64,000 nucleotides of DNA from Candidatus Melainabacteria bacterium. Its GTDB lineage: Bacteria; Cyanobacteriota; Vampirovibrionia; Obscuribacterales; Obscuribacteraceae. Positions 8,841-18,073 of this stretch are shown in pieces. Each line of letters begins with the position of its first letter. Position 1 is the first letter of the stretch. The notes below the pieces were generated by a model. It was given only the letters and a program-made list of their open reading frames with translations, did no database searches and was not told where the DNA came from. The stretch lies in NCBI GenBank assembly GCA_017307165.1, contig JAFKGK010000003.1:558001-622000 (forward strand). The letters run 5' to 3'. A program made the translations under genes and the position numbers.

Positions 8841-9983
8841 TTAGGATTTGCCAGCGCCAACAGGTTTTTTGCCTGCGGACTTTGCTGCTTCTACTGCTGC
8901 TTTGACAGCTTCTTCAAGATCGGGATAGAGCTTTAGGCCTGATTCGGAAAGCATCTTTTCGGCGATATCCTGATTGTTGCCGCGCAATCTAACGATCATT
9001 TTGCGTTCCGGATGACGCTTCATAAATTGAACAAGAGCTCCAGCTACTTCATCACAGGCAGTAATGCCACCGAGGATGTTGAGCAGGATGACATCAACGT
9101 TAGGATTTTCGTTGACCAATTCGAGAGCTTCGAGTGTCTTTTTCTGGTCCGAACCACCACCCGCATCGAGAAAGTTGCCGGGATCGCCGCCAAACCCCTT
9201 GACCATGTCCATGGTAGCCATCGTCAAACCAGCGCCATTACAAAGGATACCGATATTGCCTTCGAGTTCGACGAGGTTGAGGCCAGCCATCTTTGCGCGG
9301 CGTTCTCTCACTGAGAGCTCAGAGAGATGGGACTCTTCCATACCGGCAAAGCTCTTTTGCCTGGCGATAGAGTCATCATTGACGATGATTTTTCCATCCA
9401 GAGCGACTACGTCATCGCCAGTGGTAATGACCAGGGGATTGATCTCGGCGAGGTCCAGATCCTTGTTTTCAAAGACTTTGTAAAGCTTGTTGGCGATGTC
9501 GGCGACCTTATTGAGTACGGCGCCCTTCAAGCCGAGCTTTTGCGCAAGCTTGCGACCCGCAAAACCATGGTAGGGATATGGGATCGGCTCGGTTAGCACA
9601 TTGTCCGAAGACTCGATTTCGATGCCGCCTTCGGCAGAGGCGATAAAAATGGCGCAACCGCGATTACGGTCGAGTGTGACTGCCAGATAGAGTTCGCGAG
9701 CGATGGGCATCTTGGGTTCGACGAGTAAGCTTTCGGTCTTGGAGCCTTTGATAGTCAGGGCCATCAAATCTTTTACCAGGCTTTTGCCTTCGTTGAGGTC
9801 TTTTGCAAATTTGATGCCACCAGCCTTGCCTCTGCCACCTGCCATGACCTGGCACTTGAGAGTCAATGGGTAGCCAAAATGCACTTTCGCCAATTCTTCT
9901 GGCTTAGTGATGCGCGCTGCCGGAGGCACAGGAATACCGGCTTCGGCAAAAATCCGCTTTGCTTCGTATTCGTACAGATTCAA
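8841..9983 (-). CDS. sucC: Succinyl-CoA synthetase beta subunit
   Basis: ATP-grasp beta subunit that binds the nucleotide and the succinate/phosphate. MNLYEYEAKRIF at the N terminus, GGRGKAGGIK near residue 50, EINPLV near 205 and the C-terminal NGAGLTMATMD and GGITACDEVA blocks are typical. At 380 residues it is close to the E. coli protein. The start is a TTG at 9983, supported by a GAGAGG ribosome binding site. Succinyl-CoA links the TCA route with the B12-dependent mutase encoded at 58.3 kb. Confidence 0.95.
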   Translation of the reverse strand: MNLYEYEAKRIFAEAGIPVPPAARITKPEELAKVHFGYPLTLKCQVMAGGRGKAGGIKFAKDLNEGKSLVKDLMALTIKGSKTESLLVEPKMPIARELYLAVTLDRNRGCAIFIASAEGGIEIESSDNVLTEPIPYPYHGFAGRKLAQKLGLKGAVLNKVADIANKLYKVFENKDLDLAEINPLVITTGDDVVALDGKIIVNDDSIARQKSFAGMEESHLSELSVRERRAKMAGLNLVELEGNIGILCNGAGLTMATMDMVKGFGGDPGNFLDAGGGSDQKKTLEALELVNENPNVDVILLNILGGITACDEVAGALVQFMKRHPERKMIVRLRGNNQDIAEKMLSESGLKLYPDLEEAVKAAVEAAKSAGKKPVGAGKS

Positions 9984-10195
9984 GGTGAGACCCTCTCAAT
10001 TTTGATGCTGGCGGCCTGGCTCGACCCGATATCAAGTGGGTGCGGGGGGCCGTCATGGGCAAGACTTGTCTAATTTAGACCCATATTTGCCTAAGGCCCG
10101 AGAACTTTATGATTCTTATGCTTTCCTGCCCGGCCCTGAGCCTGGAGTATACTAAGGCGGACCTTTGAGTATGGACCCGCGATATCGAGGATGTA

Positions 10196-11227
10196 ATGCG
10201 AATCGGAATCTTGACTGGCGGCGGCGATTGTCCTGGACTGAACGCAGTTGTCAGGGCCGTGGTTCGGCGGAGTGTCAAAGACTACAAATCTGAGGTTGTC
10301 GGTTTTCTCGAGGGATTTAAAGGACCTTTAGAAAATATGATCATGCCGCTCACTATGCAGTCTACTGGTGGCTTGATTCATCGTGGTGGCACTATACTCA
10401 GGACTTCGCGTACTGACCCTTTCAAGCTCGACAACGGCCCTCAGAGGATCATCGATTCGATCGCTCGACACAGGCTTGATGCTCTTATCGTCTGCGGTGG
10501 AGATGATACCTGTGCTGTTGCCAATCGTCTTTACGAAGAACATGGTGTCAATCTAGTCTGCATTCCCAAGACGATCGACAATGACATAAAGACTACTGAT
10601 TTTGCATTTGGCTTTGATACTGCTATCAACATAGTCGCAGAAGCTCTGGATAGGCTGCACACCACGGCCGAATCGCACAACCGTGTGCTCGTATGCGAAG
10701 TGATGGGCCGACACTCTGGTTGGATAGCCTGTTATGGCGGCATTGCCGGTGGTGCTGATTTTATCCTCGTCCCCGAAAAACCTGTCAATCTCAATGATGT
10801 TGTCTCTGCGATCAAGCAAAGGCATGCGAGAGGACGCGACTTTAGCATCCTCGTTGTCTCAGAAGGGGCCAGGTTTGACGATGCCGCTCTCAATGAACAA
10901 TTGGGCCCTCAGGATCAAACTGGCAGGAGCAATCTTGCTGGCATTGGCGAATTACTTGCGCGATTGATAGAGCGTGATACTGGATTTGAAACGCGCGCCA
11001 CAACGCTCGGACACATTCAGCGCGGTGGATCTCCGACAGCCTTTGATCGAGTTCTCGCCACTAGATTTGGTGTCAAGGCTGCAGATATGGTGCATGAGGG
11101 CAAGTTTGGGCAGATGGTCGCCTTGAGGGGCTACGATCTCGTCGAGGTGCCTATCAAAGAGGCTGCTACAGGATATAAACCTCTGGATATGGACCTCTAC
11201 AAGGTCTCCGAAGTCTTTTTTGGTTAA
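10196..11227 (+). CDS. pfkA: 6-phosphofructokinase, predicted PPi-dependent type
   Basis: Phosphorylates fructose 6-phosphate in glycolysis. GGGDCPGLN (residues 8-16), PKTIDNDI (124-131) and EVMGRHSGW define the PFK-A fold at 343 residues. The phosphoryl-donor site reads GGDDT at 101-105, with Asp where ATP enzymes have Gly104, and PKTIDND, with Lys where ATP enzymes have Gly124. This Asp/Lys pair is the known signature of pyrophosphate-using enzymes, which work reversibly. The donor call is an inference from those two residues. Its stop overlaps the TTG start of ribD by 8 bp. Confidence 0.92.
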   Translation: MRIGILTGGGDCPGLNAVVRAVVRRSVKDYKSEVVGFLEGFKGPLENMIMPLTMQSTGGLIHRGGTILRTSRTDPFKLDNGPQRIIDSIARHRLDALIVCGGDDTCAVANRLYEEHGVNLVCIPKTIDNDIKTTDFAFGFDTAINIVAEALDRLHTTAESHNRVLVCEVMGRHSGWIACYGGIAGGADFILVPEKPVNLNDVVSAIKQRHARGRDFSILVVSEGARFDDAALNEQLGPQDQTGRSNLAGIGELLARLIERDTGFETRATTLGHIQRGGSPTAFDRVLATRFGVKAADMVHEGKFGQMVALRGYDLVEVPIKEAATGYKPLDMDLYKVSEVFFG

Positions 11228-12485
11228 GGCTTTGGACAGAGAGCCTGACTCTTGGTCTGATCTCGCTCTTGCTTGTCTGGCCGAGGCGATAAAAGCCGAC
11301 AGTGTCAGTCCCAATCCACGTGTAGGAGCCTTGATCGTTGACGATCAGAGACAGATACTTGCTCGAGGATATCATCGCGGCCCGGGCAAAGATCACGCCG
11401 AGGTCGACGCTGTCAAAAACTATCGAAGAGAGGTCGGACAGGACCTGACCGGAAAGACAATCGTGGTCAATCTGGAGCCATGCAGCCATTTTGGTCGAAC
11501 CCCGCCTTGTTGCGATCTCTTGATTGAGCAAGGCTTTAGCAAGGTCATCATTCCCTTTGCAGATCCCTATCATCAAGTTGCCGGTCGAGGAATAGATAAG
11601 CTGCGGGCTAGCGGGGTTCAGGTCTTAGAGGACTTTGGCAAGTATAAGGATCTGGCAGCTTGGATCAATCGAGGTTTTCTTAAAGCGGTGCGTCAAAAGA
11701 AGCCGTGGTTGACGCTCAAGATGGCCACCACGCTCGATGGCAAAATTGCTGATCGTTTTGGTGGCAGTCGATATGTCACTGGTAGTGGTGCCAGAGAGCA
11801 AGTCATGGATTTGCGGCAAAGTCATGATTGCGTGCTGGTCGGTAAGCGCACTGTATTGTTAGATGATCCTCGCCTCGATGTCCGCCGCACAAATGATATG
11901 AGCATTGTCGAGTCTGGCACATGCAAAGCTGTGATCGACGCCAGGCTCGAGATCGAGCTCAGTGCTAATGTCTTTGATCCGAGATTTGGTCCGACCTTTT
12001 TGTTTTATGATCGAGCACTCAAAATGGATCAAGACCAAAGTGTGCGCGAGAAACTTTTAGAAAGGAAAAAAAGGCACCCTGACTTGAAGTGTCTGGGGGT
12101 CGACAAAGCAACAGCACAAAACGAAGATAGTGAGCTCGATCTAAACAAGATCATGTCCTGTCTATACGATTTGGGTCTGTATCAGATCCTCTGCGAAGGT
12201 GGATCTCGTCTCGCCACGAGTCTTTTGGAGGCCGATCTAGTCGACCAAATCGTCTGGTTTGTTGCCCCCACTCTGATCATGGACGCCAGGGCTCTTTCTG
12301 TTGTCGCCCCTGATCTGCATACCGGCGCAAAAAATGAAGCCAGAGCAATAAGGTCTATAGATCAGGTCCAACGCTTTATCAATTGCAACGTGGCTAAAGT
12401 AGGCCAGGATACTCGTATTGACCTTCTGTCCGGGGCGCATGCAGATCTGGCAGACTGCCCAGGCAGGCTGCATCTGATAAAATAA
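11220..12485 (+). CDS. ribD: Bifunctional riboflavin biosynthesis deaminase/reductase
   Basis: Catalyses the deaminase and reductase steps after GTP cyclohydrolase II. The N-terminal CDA-type deaminase has HAE at residues 59-61 and PCSHFGRTPPC at 87-97 (zinc ligands and catalytic Glu). The C-terminal reductase begins around residue 165 (KPWLTLKMATTLDGK) and has the EGG block near residue 325. The length of 421 residues exceeds the usual 360-370, mainly at the C-terminal end. The start is TTG 11220 inside the phosphofructokinase gene; a second TTG lies 12 bp on. Confidence 0.93.
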   Translation: MVKALDREPDSWSDLALACLAEAIKADSVSPNPRVGALIVDDQRQILARGYHRGPGKDHAEVDAVKNYRREVGQDLTGKTIVVNLEPCSHFGRTPPCCDLLIEQGFSKVIIPFADPYHQVAGRGIDKLRASGVQVLEDFGKYKDLAAWINRGFLKAVRQKKPWLTLKMATTLDGKIADRFGGSRYVTGSGAREQVMDLRQSHDCVLVGKRTVLLDDPRLDVRRTNDMSIVESGTCKAVIDARLEIELSANVFDPRFGPTFLFYDRALKMDQDQSVREKLLERKKRHPDLKCLGVDKATAQNEDSELDLNKIMSCLYDLGLYQILCEGGSRLATSLLEADLVDQIVWFVAPTLIMDARALSVVAPDLHTGAKNEARAIRSIDQVQRFINCNVAKVGQDTRIDLLSGAHADLADCPGRLHLIK

Positions 12486-12524
12486 GGCTTTCCAAGTAGC
12501 TCTCAATACAATCGGTTGGTGAAG

Positions 12525-13874
12525 ATGACGGCTTCTCAAAATGCTGGTAAAAAGGTCTATATCGAGACTTTTGGCTGCCAGATGAATAAATCGGACTCTG
12601 AGCACATGCTCGGTCTTTTGGATGAGGTCGGATTTAGCAAGACCGACGATATAAAGTCAGCCGACCTGATGATCCTCAACACTTGTGCCATTCGCGAAGG
12701 GGCTGAGGATAAGGTCTACAGTTACCTTGGCGCATGGGCTCGCTATAAGCAAAAGAGGCCCGGTTCATTGATAGCTGTAGGTGGTTGTGTAGCCCAGGAT
12801 GCTGGTTCACAGCTTATCGACCGTATGCCTTATGTCGATCTGGTATTCGGCACGCACAATTTTCATCGCCTGCCTGAGCTGATCGAGCAAGTGCAAGATA
12901 CTGGCAAGCCTTTGGTCGAGATTGCCCAGACCCTGCCTGATGACTTACCTGATACACCGGTTGTACGTCTCAACGACATCAGTGCCTGGGTATCAATCAT
13001 CTACGGATGCGACTACAACTGCACATATTGCATCGTGCCTTATGTGAGGGGCCGTGAAAAGAGTCGTTCTATTGATTCTATCGTTCAAGAAGTCTCCGAA
13101 TTGACTGCCATCAACTACAAAGAAGTCACCTTGCTGGGACAAAATGTCACTGCCTACGGTCATGATCTGGATCCCAAGATCAATCTCGGCCATCTTTTGC
13201 GTGCCCTGGGAGAAATACCAAATATGGGTCGGATAAGATTTTTGACTGGACACCCTCGAGATCTGTCGATAGATATCATCGATGCAGTCAAAGAAGTGCC
13301 TCAAGCTTGCGAATATTTTCATATACCGATTCAGGCCGGTGACAATCGCACACTACGACGCATGGCCCGCGGTTACAACATCGATTTTTACAAGCGCAAA
13401 GTCGATGAGATCCGCAGCCGGATGCCAGATGCCGCGATTACTTCTGATTTGATCGTAGGCTTTCCTGGTGAGACAGAAGAAGAATTTATGAACACGATCA
13501 GGCTGGTCGAAGAGATCGGTTTTGATGCCTGCAACACGGCTGCATACTCGCCTCGCAACCACACTCCCGCTGCAAATTGGCCTGATCAGATACCCGAATT
13601 TGAGAAAGGAGAACGCCTCCGATTTTTGAATGCAGTGGTTAGCGAAGTTTCTCACAAATGCAATCAGAGGTATCTCGGGACAAGTCAAGAAATCCTGGTA
13701 GAAGGCAAGAGCGGACGATCTGAGAGATTGACCGGGCGGACACGCACAAACAAGATCGTCAATTTTGAGGGACCAGATGTTCTCATCGGCCAGCTAGTCA
13801 ATGTATCCATAACGGCTGCCAATCCCTGGGCCCTGCGTGGTGCGCTCAAGATAGAAGCCGAACTTTGTCACTAG
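12525..13874 (+). CDS. miaB: tRNA-2-methylthio-N6-dimethylallyladenosine synthase
   Basis: Radical-SAM methylthiotransferase acting on i6A37 of tRNA. The N-terminal cluster cysteines are C18, C54 and C88, and the radical-SAM CxxxCxxC is at C162, C166 and C169 within GCDYNCTYCIVPYVRGRE. A TRAM domain occupies roughly the last 65 residues. I chose ATG 12525; TTG 12516 and GTG 12519 in the same frame are alternatives. It continues the plus-strand series 39 bp after ribD. Confidence 0.95.
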   Translation: MTASQNAGKKVYIETFGCQMNKSDSEHMLGLLDEVGFSKTDDIKSADLMILNTCAIREGAEDKVYSYLGAWARYKQKRPGSLIAVGGCVAQDAGSQLIDRMPYVDLVFGTHNFHRLPELIEQVQDTGKPLVEIAQTLPDDLPDTPVVRLNDISAWVSIIYGCDYNCTYCIVPYVRGREKSRSIDSIVQEVSELTAINYKEVTLLGQNVTAYGHDLDPKINLGHLLRALGEIPNMGRIRFLTGHPRDLSIDIIDAVKEVPQACEYFHIPIQAGDNRTLRRMARGYNIDFYKRKVDEIRSRMPDAAITSDLIVGFPGETEEEFMNTIRLVEEIGFDACNTAAYSPRNHTPAANWPDQIPEFEKGERLRFLNAVVSEVSHKCNQRYLGTSQEILVEGKSGRSERLTGRTRTNKIVNFEGPDVLIGQLVNVSITAANPWALRGALKIEAELCH

Positions 13875-13921
13875 ATACGGTGTCATGGCTGCATGGTCGT
13901 TTAGCAGGGTGATATAAAATT

Positions 13922-14935
13922 ATGACAATCGATCGAGGCGAGATCGAACGAGCGGTTCAACAGCTTAAAAGCGGCAAGTTAGTCATTTTCCCGACCGAGA
14001 CAGTGTATGGTCTTGGTGCAGATGCCTCAAATCCAGATGCTCTCAGATTGCTTTACGCCACCAAGGGCAGACCTGCCGACCACCCAGTGATAGCTCACTT
14101 TGCTGATGTCGAGACTCTAGCTCTTTGGTCTTCGAGGTTTGATGAGCGTGCTCGAAAACTGGCTGAGATGTTTTGGCCAGGCCCCATGACTCTGGTTTTG
14201 CCTAAGGCCCGCCACGTCTCTCCCCTAGTCACTGGAGGACAGGACTCGGTTGGCTTGCGCATACCCAACCATCCAGTCGCACTCGATTTGCTCCGGTTTT
14301 TTGGAGGAGGAGTGGCTGGCCCATCCGCCAATCGATTTGGTAAGCTCAGTCCGACTAGCCATCGAGCTGCCAGTGCCAGTCTCGAAATCAATAGCGAGGT
14401 CATGCTGTTGGACGGAGGCGATTGCGATGTCGGCATCGAATCCACAATCATTTCTCTTTTGCATCCTGAAAAAGTGAGCATACTGCGCCCAGGCATGATT
14501 GCTGCTAGCGCAATACAGGCCTGCCTGAGCATGGATCTGGACTTGGAAAATAAAACAGCTAATGTCAGAGCTCCTGGTTTGCTCAAGAGTCATTATGCTC
14601 CCGAGGCTGGAGTATTGACGCTAGACAAGAATGATTTGCTACAACAATTGCAAGTTTTACTGGCGAAGGGGCAAAAGGCAGGGCTTATCGTTTTTCGATC
14701 CTGGCAAAATGACGTGCGCTTGATTAGTGGCAATAAAGTGATCGAAGCAATTTTTCTGCCTCAGGATCCAATTATCTGGGGACATGAGCTCTATGCTGCT
14801 TTACGCACCCTCGACGAGGCTCGATGCGACCTTATCCTCGTCTCGGAGCTACCCGATAACGATCTGTGGGCCGGTCCAGCCGATCGCTTGAGACGGGCTT
14901 GCTTCGATACCGAGCAAAAGAGACTGCAGGTGTAG
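13922..14935 (+). CDS. tsaC: L-threonylcarbamoyladenylate synthase, Sua5 type
   Basis: Makes threonylcarbamoyl-AMP from threonine, bicarbonate and ATP for the t6A37 modification of tRNA. The YrdC domain shows FPTETVYGLGADA near residue 23, KGRPADHPVI at 49-58, PGPMTLVL and GPSANRFGKLSPTS. A C-terminal Sua5 domain of about 120 residues (from APGLLKSHYAPE) makes it the long form at 337 residues. It follows miaB, another A37 tRNA modification gene, 47 bp apart. Confidence 0.92.
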   Translation: MTIDRGEIERAVQQLKSGKLVIFPTETVYGLGADASNPDALRLLYATKGRPADHPVIAHFADVETLALWSSRFDERARKLAEMFWPGPMTLVLPKARHVSPLVTGGQDSVGLRIPNHPVALDLLRFFGGGVAGPSANRFGKLSPTSHRAASASLEINSEVMLLDGGDCDVGIESTIISLLHPEKVSILRPGMIAASAIQACLSMDLDLENKTANVRAPGLLKSHYAPEAGVLTLDKNDLLQQLQVLLAKGQKAGLIVFRSWQNDVRLISGNKVIEAIFLPQDPIIWGHELYAALRTLDEARCDLILVSELPDNDLWAGPADRLRRACFDTEQKRLQV

Positions 14936-14983
14936 AAAGCGCGCCATTTATAGGGTAGGATTTTGCAATTTGAGAGAGATTAG

Positions 14984-15604
14984 ATGACCGAACAAATAAT
15001 GGACCGCCTGCGCACCTCCACAGCTCAGTTGCACGTGGATGCTGAGGGACATAGATTTCAAAATCTCCTTGGTACAGGCAGAGTACCTCAAGACCAGTAT
15101 GCGCTTTATTTGCAGCAACTTTATCTGATGCATCAAAAACTGGCCCAACTTCTTAGCGCGGACAACATAGCGGGCCTGCATTTTGCCGATGTTCTCAAGG
15201 CTCATCATTTTGATTTGAGTGCCATTACAGGTGATCTCGGCCGCTTTTCTATCGATCCGGGCAAGGCCGTTGCTCTAAGTGCCACAGCAAAATTTCTCAG
15301 TTATTTGGAGCAATTGGCCAAGACCAATCCAGTGTCACTTTTAGGGCCCCTGTATGTGCTCGAAGGATCCAGCAATGGCGCAAAATTTATGGCCGTCAAG
15401 CTCAAAGAAGGTTTGCAATTGAATGGTCCCGGCGCTGATTATTTTGATCGTTATGGCGATAAGCAAAAAGAGTACTGGCTTGGTTTCAAGTCCGATATGA
15501 ATGCGCATAAATTTGATGAACACGAAGAAGAAAATATCATTGCTGCAGCCAAAGCCACTTTTCAAGTATTTTTTGATATTGGTTCTGAGATAGACGCTCT
15601 TTAA
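14984..15604 (+). CDS. Heme oxygenase-like protein
   Basis: This 206-residue all-helical protein resembles biliverdin-producing heme oxygenases. LRTSTAQLH near the N terminus supplies the proximal heme-ligand His17, and LYVLEGSSNGAKFM around residue 125 matches the distal-helix Gly-rich segment (family form YVLEGSxxG). Heme oxygenase opens heme to biliverdin, CO and iron. In photosynthetic cyanobacteria it feeds bilin pigments; here iron recovery or a bilin photoreceptor is more likely. A GAGAGA ribosome binding site precedes the ATG. Regiospecificity cannot be judged from sequence. Confidence 0.8.
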   Translation: MTEQIMDRLRTSTAQLHVDAEGHRFQNLLGTGRVPQDQYALYLQQLYLMHQKLAQLLSADNIAGLHFADVLKAHHFDLSAITGDLGRFSIDPGKAVALSATAKFLSYLEQLAKTNPVSLLGPLYVLEGSSNGAKFMAVKLKEGLQLNGPGADYFDRYGDKQKEYWLGFKSDMNAHKFDEHEEENIIAAAKATFQVFFDIGSEIDAL

Positions 15605-15671
15605 GAAGCGATCAAGGTTTCAAAATCTACTATTTGCGGTATCCAGTCTATAAACGCCGGGGGAAATATTT

Positions 15672-16103
15672 ATGGCTGATGCGGTAGAGATAGATGCAGC
15701 AAACGAAAAACTGGATGGACAAAATCGCATTGGCGGGCTGGCTTCGTTTTTTGAAGCCTGCAAATACCTAGACGAGGCCAAGGCCGATAAGACCGTGCAG
15801 GTCAGAGCTGGAGATAAGCATACCGCTCTGTGTCTCGAGTCTTCTGTGGTAGCTGCGCTCGTATTTCTCGTTCTTCCCTTCCTTGGTCTCAGTAAATATG
15901 CTGCTTATTGCCTCTCTGCTGCCGACTTTTTCTTTACTGTTGCGCTCGGTGCCTTTATAGTCGGTCGTTTTGGCATACTAAAAGCAATGAACAAAAGGCA
16001 GGCTCTGGTTACCTGGCAATTGATGGTCGGTACATGCTTGATGTCTTTTTGCATCGCCATCAATATTGCTTTTGTAGTTGTACTTTTCTCCACCGTGCAC
16101 TGA
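15672..16103 (+). CDS. Small multi-pass membrane protein, unknown
   Basis: A 143-residue protein with a charged cytosolic N terminus of about 55 residues, followed by three hydrophobic segments (near residues 57-77, 80-100 and 115-140). I do not recognise a family. A GGGGGAAA ribosome binding site precedes the ATG. It lies between the heme oxygenase gene and a DUF4388 gene on the same strand, with gaps of 67 and 106 bp. Confidence 0.7.
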   Translation: MADAVEIDAANEKLDGQNRIGGLASFFEACKYLDEAKADKTVQVRAGDKHTALCLESSVVAALVFLVLPFLGLSKYAAYCLSAADFFFTVALGAFIVGRFGILKAMNKRQALVTWQLMVGTCLMSFCIAINIAFVVVLFSTVH

Positions 16104-16209
16104 TATCGATTATAAATTTGCCGGCTGGGCATAAGTCATTCAGGTTACTGTATCGAGTTAGGCATCGTGCCTATTGCTGTAGATGCAGCCAAAAAGAGGA
16201 AAATTAAAT

Positions 16210-17826
16210 ATGTTGCGGAGATCTGGCCCAGTACCCAAGTCCCTTCAAAAACTTCCGGCAGCACCGGGACTTTCAGAGATCCACCATTATTTATCAGCCG
16301 CAATGGAAAATAGAGGCCGCCAGGTCGAGATATCCTGGATGACGCCTGACAGACTTGTAGACTTTACTCTCAATATCAATTGTCCCTGGCGTGGCGGGGA
16401 CACCGAATGGAAATTATTTGTCGGTAAAAACATGCGGCTTGTTTGGGACTACAAGAGCTGCGATGTTTTATTGGTCTACAATCTCATTCTTTCCTCTTGT
16501 GGGGAGGTCCACTCCAGTATCCAGGCCGATGGAGTTCTTTCGGTAAACGATAGTTTCAGAGATCAGTCAAAGCGCCGCGATACTTATTACATGCAGACCG
16601 GTCCCAAGATCGACGAGACCGATCCCAAGGCCTTGCAAGCGGTGGGTACTCAGGACAATGCCTGGAGTCGCTCAACCGTTCCGCCTACCGGAGACCTGGC
16701 ACTTGTAGAGGTCTCTCGTCTATTGCAATCTATCTTATTGGCCAAGATGACCGGGCGCCTAGATGTCGATCATGGCAGCATTCATGCCAAGATATTTTTT
16801 GTCGATGGAGAGCCGATGCATGCTGATATCAATGGCATTGCAGGTAATGAGGGCATCCTCGACCTATTGACCTGGAGGCAGGGCAAATACAAATTTGAGC
16901 CTCGCATGCGAGTTTCTGAGCGCAATGTGGGTCAGTCTATCGAGAGTCTGGTCATCCAGGGTGTGCATCTGGTAGACAAAGTGGCCTTCCTCAAAAACGT
17001 GGGTCTGATGCCGGATTCGGTGCTGCAGCGCAAGCACGAAGGCCTGCAAAATCAAGACTTTGACCATCTGGCCACTCAAGATTCCAGCATCGATCCGATG
17101 TTGCTAAAGAGATTTTTTCAGACTATAGACGACAAGACCACAGTCAAGGCTCAGGTCGATAAGATGCGTTTGACTCGCAGTCAATGGGTACCTGTGGTCA
17201 ATCTTTTGCTCAGCAACGATCTTATTACTTTCACAAATGAATTTGTTGGAGTGAAAGAAGAAAAGGCGCAGATCGCTCCTAAAGCAATCGACAAATCAAA
17301 GATCCATAGCGTGATGATGAGTTTGCGCCGGCCAGAAACCGGGATGTTTACCTACCCGGCCTTTTTGTATTTCCTAGAACAAGAATATTTTAGAGGTTAT
17401 CGCTCTGGCTCCCCTCTGTCGGTTATGGTTATGGAGATGCGCGTGATATCCGGCCCCCCATCCTTTGCACGCGAACCATTGGATGTGCCTGCGGTGGCAG
17501 AAGTGGTGCGTCGGATTTCTCGTCTCAAGAGACATATCGATCTTTTGGCGCATTACGAGCAATATGATTTTGCCATGCTTCTGCCCAATACCAAGACCTC
17601 AGGCGCCAATACCTTTGCGCAGAGGATAGCCAAGGCCATTTGGAGTTCCCCCATAGCCCATGGTGTCGATAGTGCTAACCTCTCACTGGCTTTTGGTGTT
17701 GCATGCATTCCGGAGGATTGTCTGGATCTAGGTGTTTTGCTTGCCTCTGCCGAAGCCGCCAAGGCGCAAGCTTTAAGAGCAGCCGTGCCAATAGCTCTTT
17801 ATCGCGATATCAAACCTCAGTCATGA
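16210..17826 (+). CDS. DUF4388 (PATAN) protein with degenerate GGDEF domain
   Basis: Signalling protein of 538 residues from ATG 16210, which has an AGAGGA ribosome binding site 9 bp upstream (an in-frame ATG at 16183 has none). Residues about 161-232 form a DUF4388/PATAN domain (GDLALVEVSRLLQSIL, TGRLDV, FFVDGEPMHADI, LLTWRQGKYKFE). The last 170 residues follow the diguanylate cyclase fold (FLYFLEQEYFRGYR, FAMLLPNT, LSLAFGVACIP). The active-site GGDEF is replaced by EQYDF, so catalysis is not expected. It probably acts as a binding or scaffold module. The first 130 residues are unassigned. Confidence 0.82.
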   Translation: MLRRSGPVPKSLQKLPAAPGLSEIHHYLSAAMENRGRQVEISWMTPDRLVDFTLNINCPWRGGDTEWKLFVGKNMRLVWDYKSCDVLLVYNLILSSCGEVHSSIQADGVLSVNDSFRDQSKRRDTYYMQTGPKIDETDPKALQAVGTQDNAWSRSTVPPTGDLALVEVSRLLQSILLAKMTGRLDVDHGSIHAKIFFVDGEPMHADINGIAGNEGILDLLTWRQGKYKFEPRMRVSERNVGQSIESLVIQGVHLVDKVAFLKNVGLMPDSVLQRKHEGLQNQDFDHLATQDSSIDPMLLKRFFQTIDDKTTVKAQVDKMRLTRSQWVPVVNLLLSNDLITFTNEFVGVKEEKAQIAPKAIDKSKIHSVMMSLRRPETGMFTYPAFLYFLEQEYFRGYRSGSPLSVMVMEMRVISGPPSFAREPLDVPAVAEVVRRISRLKRHIDLLAHYEQYDFAMLLPNTKTSGANTFAQRIAKAIWSSPIAHGVDSANLSLAFGVACIPEDCLDLGVLLASAEAAKAQALRAAVPIALYRDIKPQS

Positions 17827-17851
17827 CCGCAGACAATTTATTTTGATATTG

Positions 17852-18073
17852 CTATTTGATGCTATCGAGAGCATTGTTGATCAAATTGGAAATAGCTGTA
17901 ACAGCCACCAAGATCACAATGCTGCCCAGTATCGCAAAAAATGCCATGGCTTTGGTGGCTCTACCCAGGTAGCGGCTAACTTTGGGATTGTCCAGAAAAT
18001 TGCCAATGTGATTGCTTTGAGCGTCAGAGACATGCTCGGTTTCTTGGGTTGGTTGGTTTTGATTATCTGTCAT
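17852..18073 (-). CDS. Small single-pass membrane protein
   Basis: A 73-residue protein: a polar N terminus of about 40 residues followed by one hydrophobic segment (AMAFFAILGSIVILVAVTAI) and a short tail. It starts 11 bp inside the end of nagZ, consistent with being the last gene of the metK operon by translational coupling. I recognise no family. Confidence 0.6.
   Translation of the reverse strand: MTDNQNQPTQETEHVSDAQSNHIGNFLDNPKVSRYLGRATKAMAFFAILGSIVILVAVTAISNLINNALDSIK

Noticed and set aside
9879..10073. 64-codon plus-strand frame before pfkA
   Set aside because: Largely antisense to the sucC start and without a ribosome binding site or family features.
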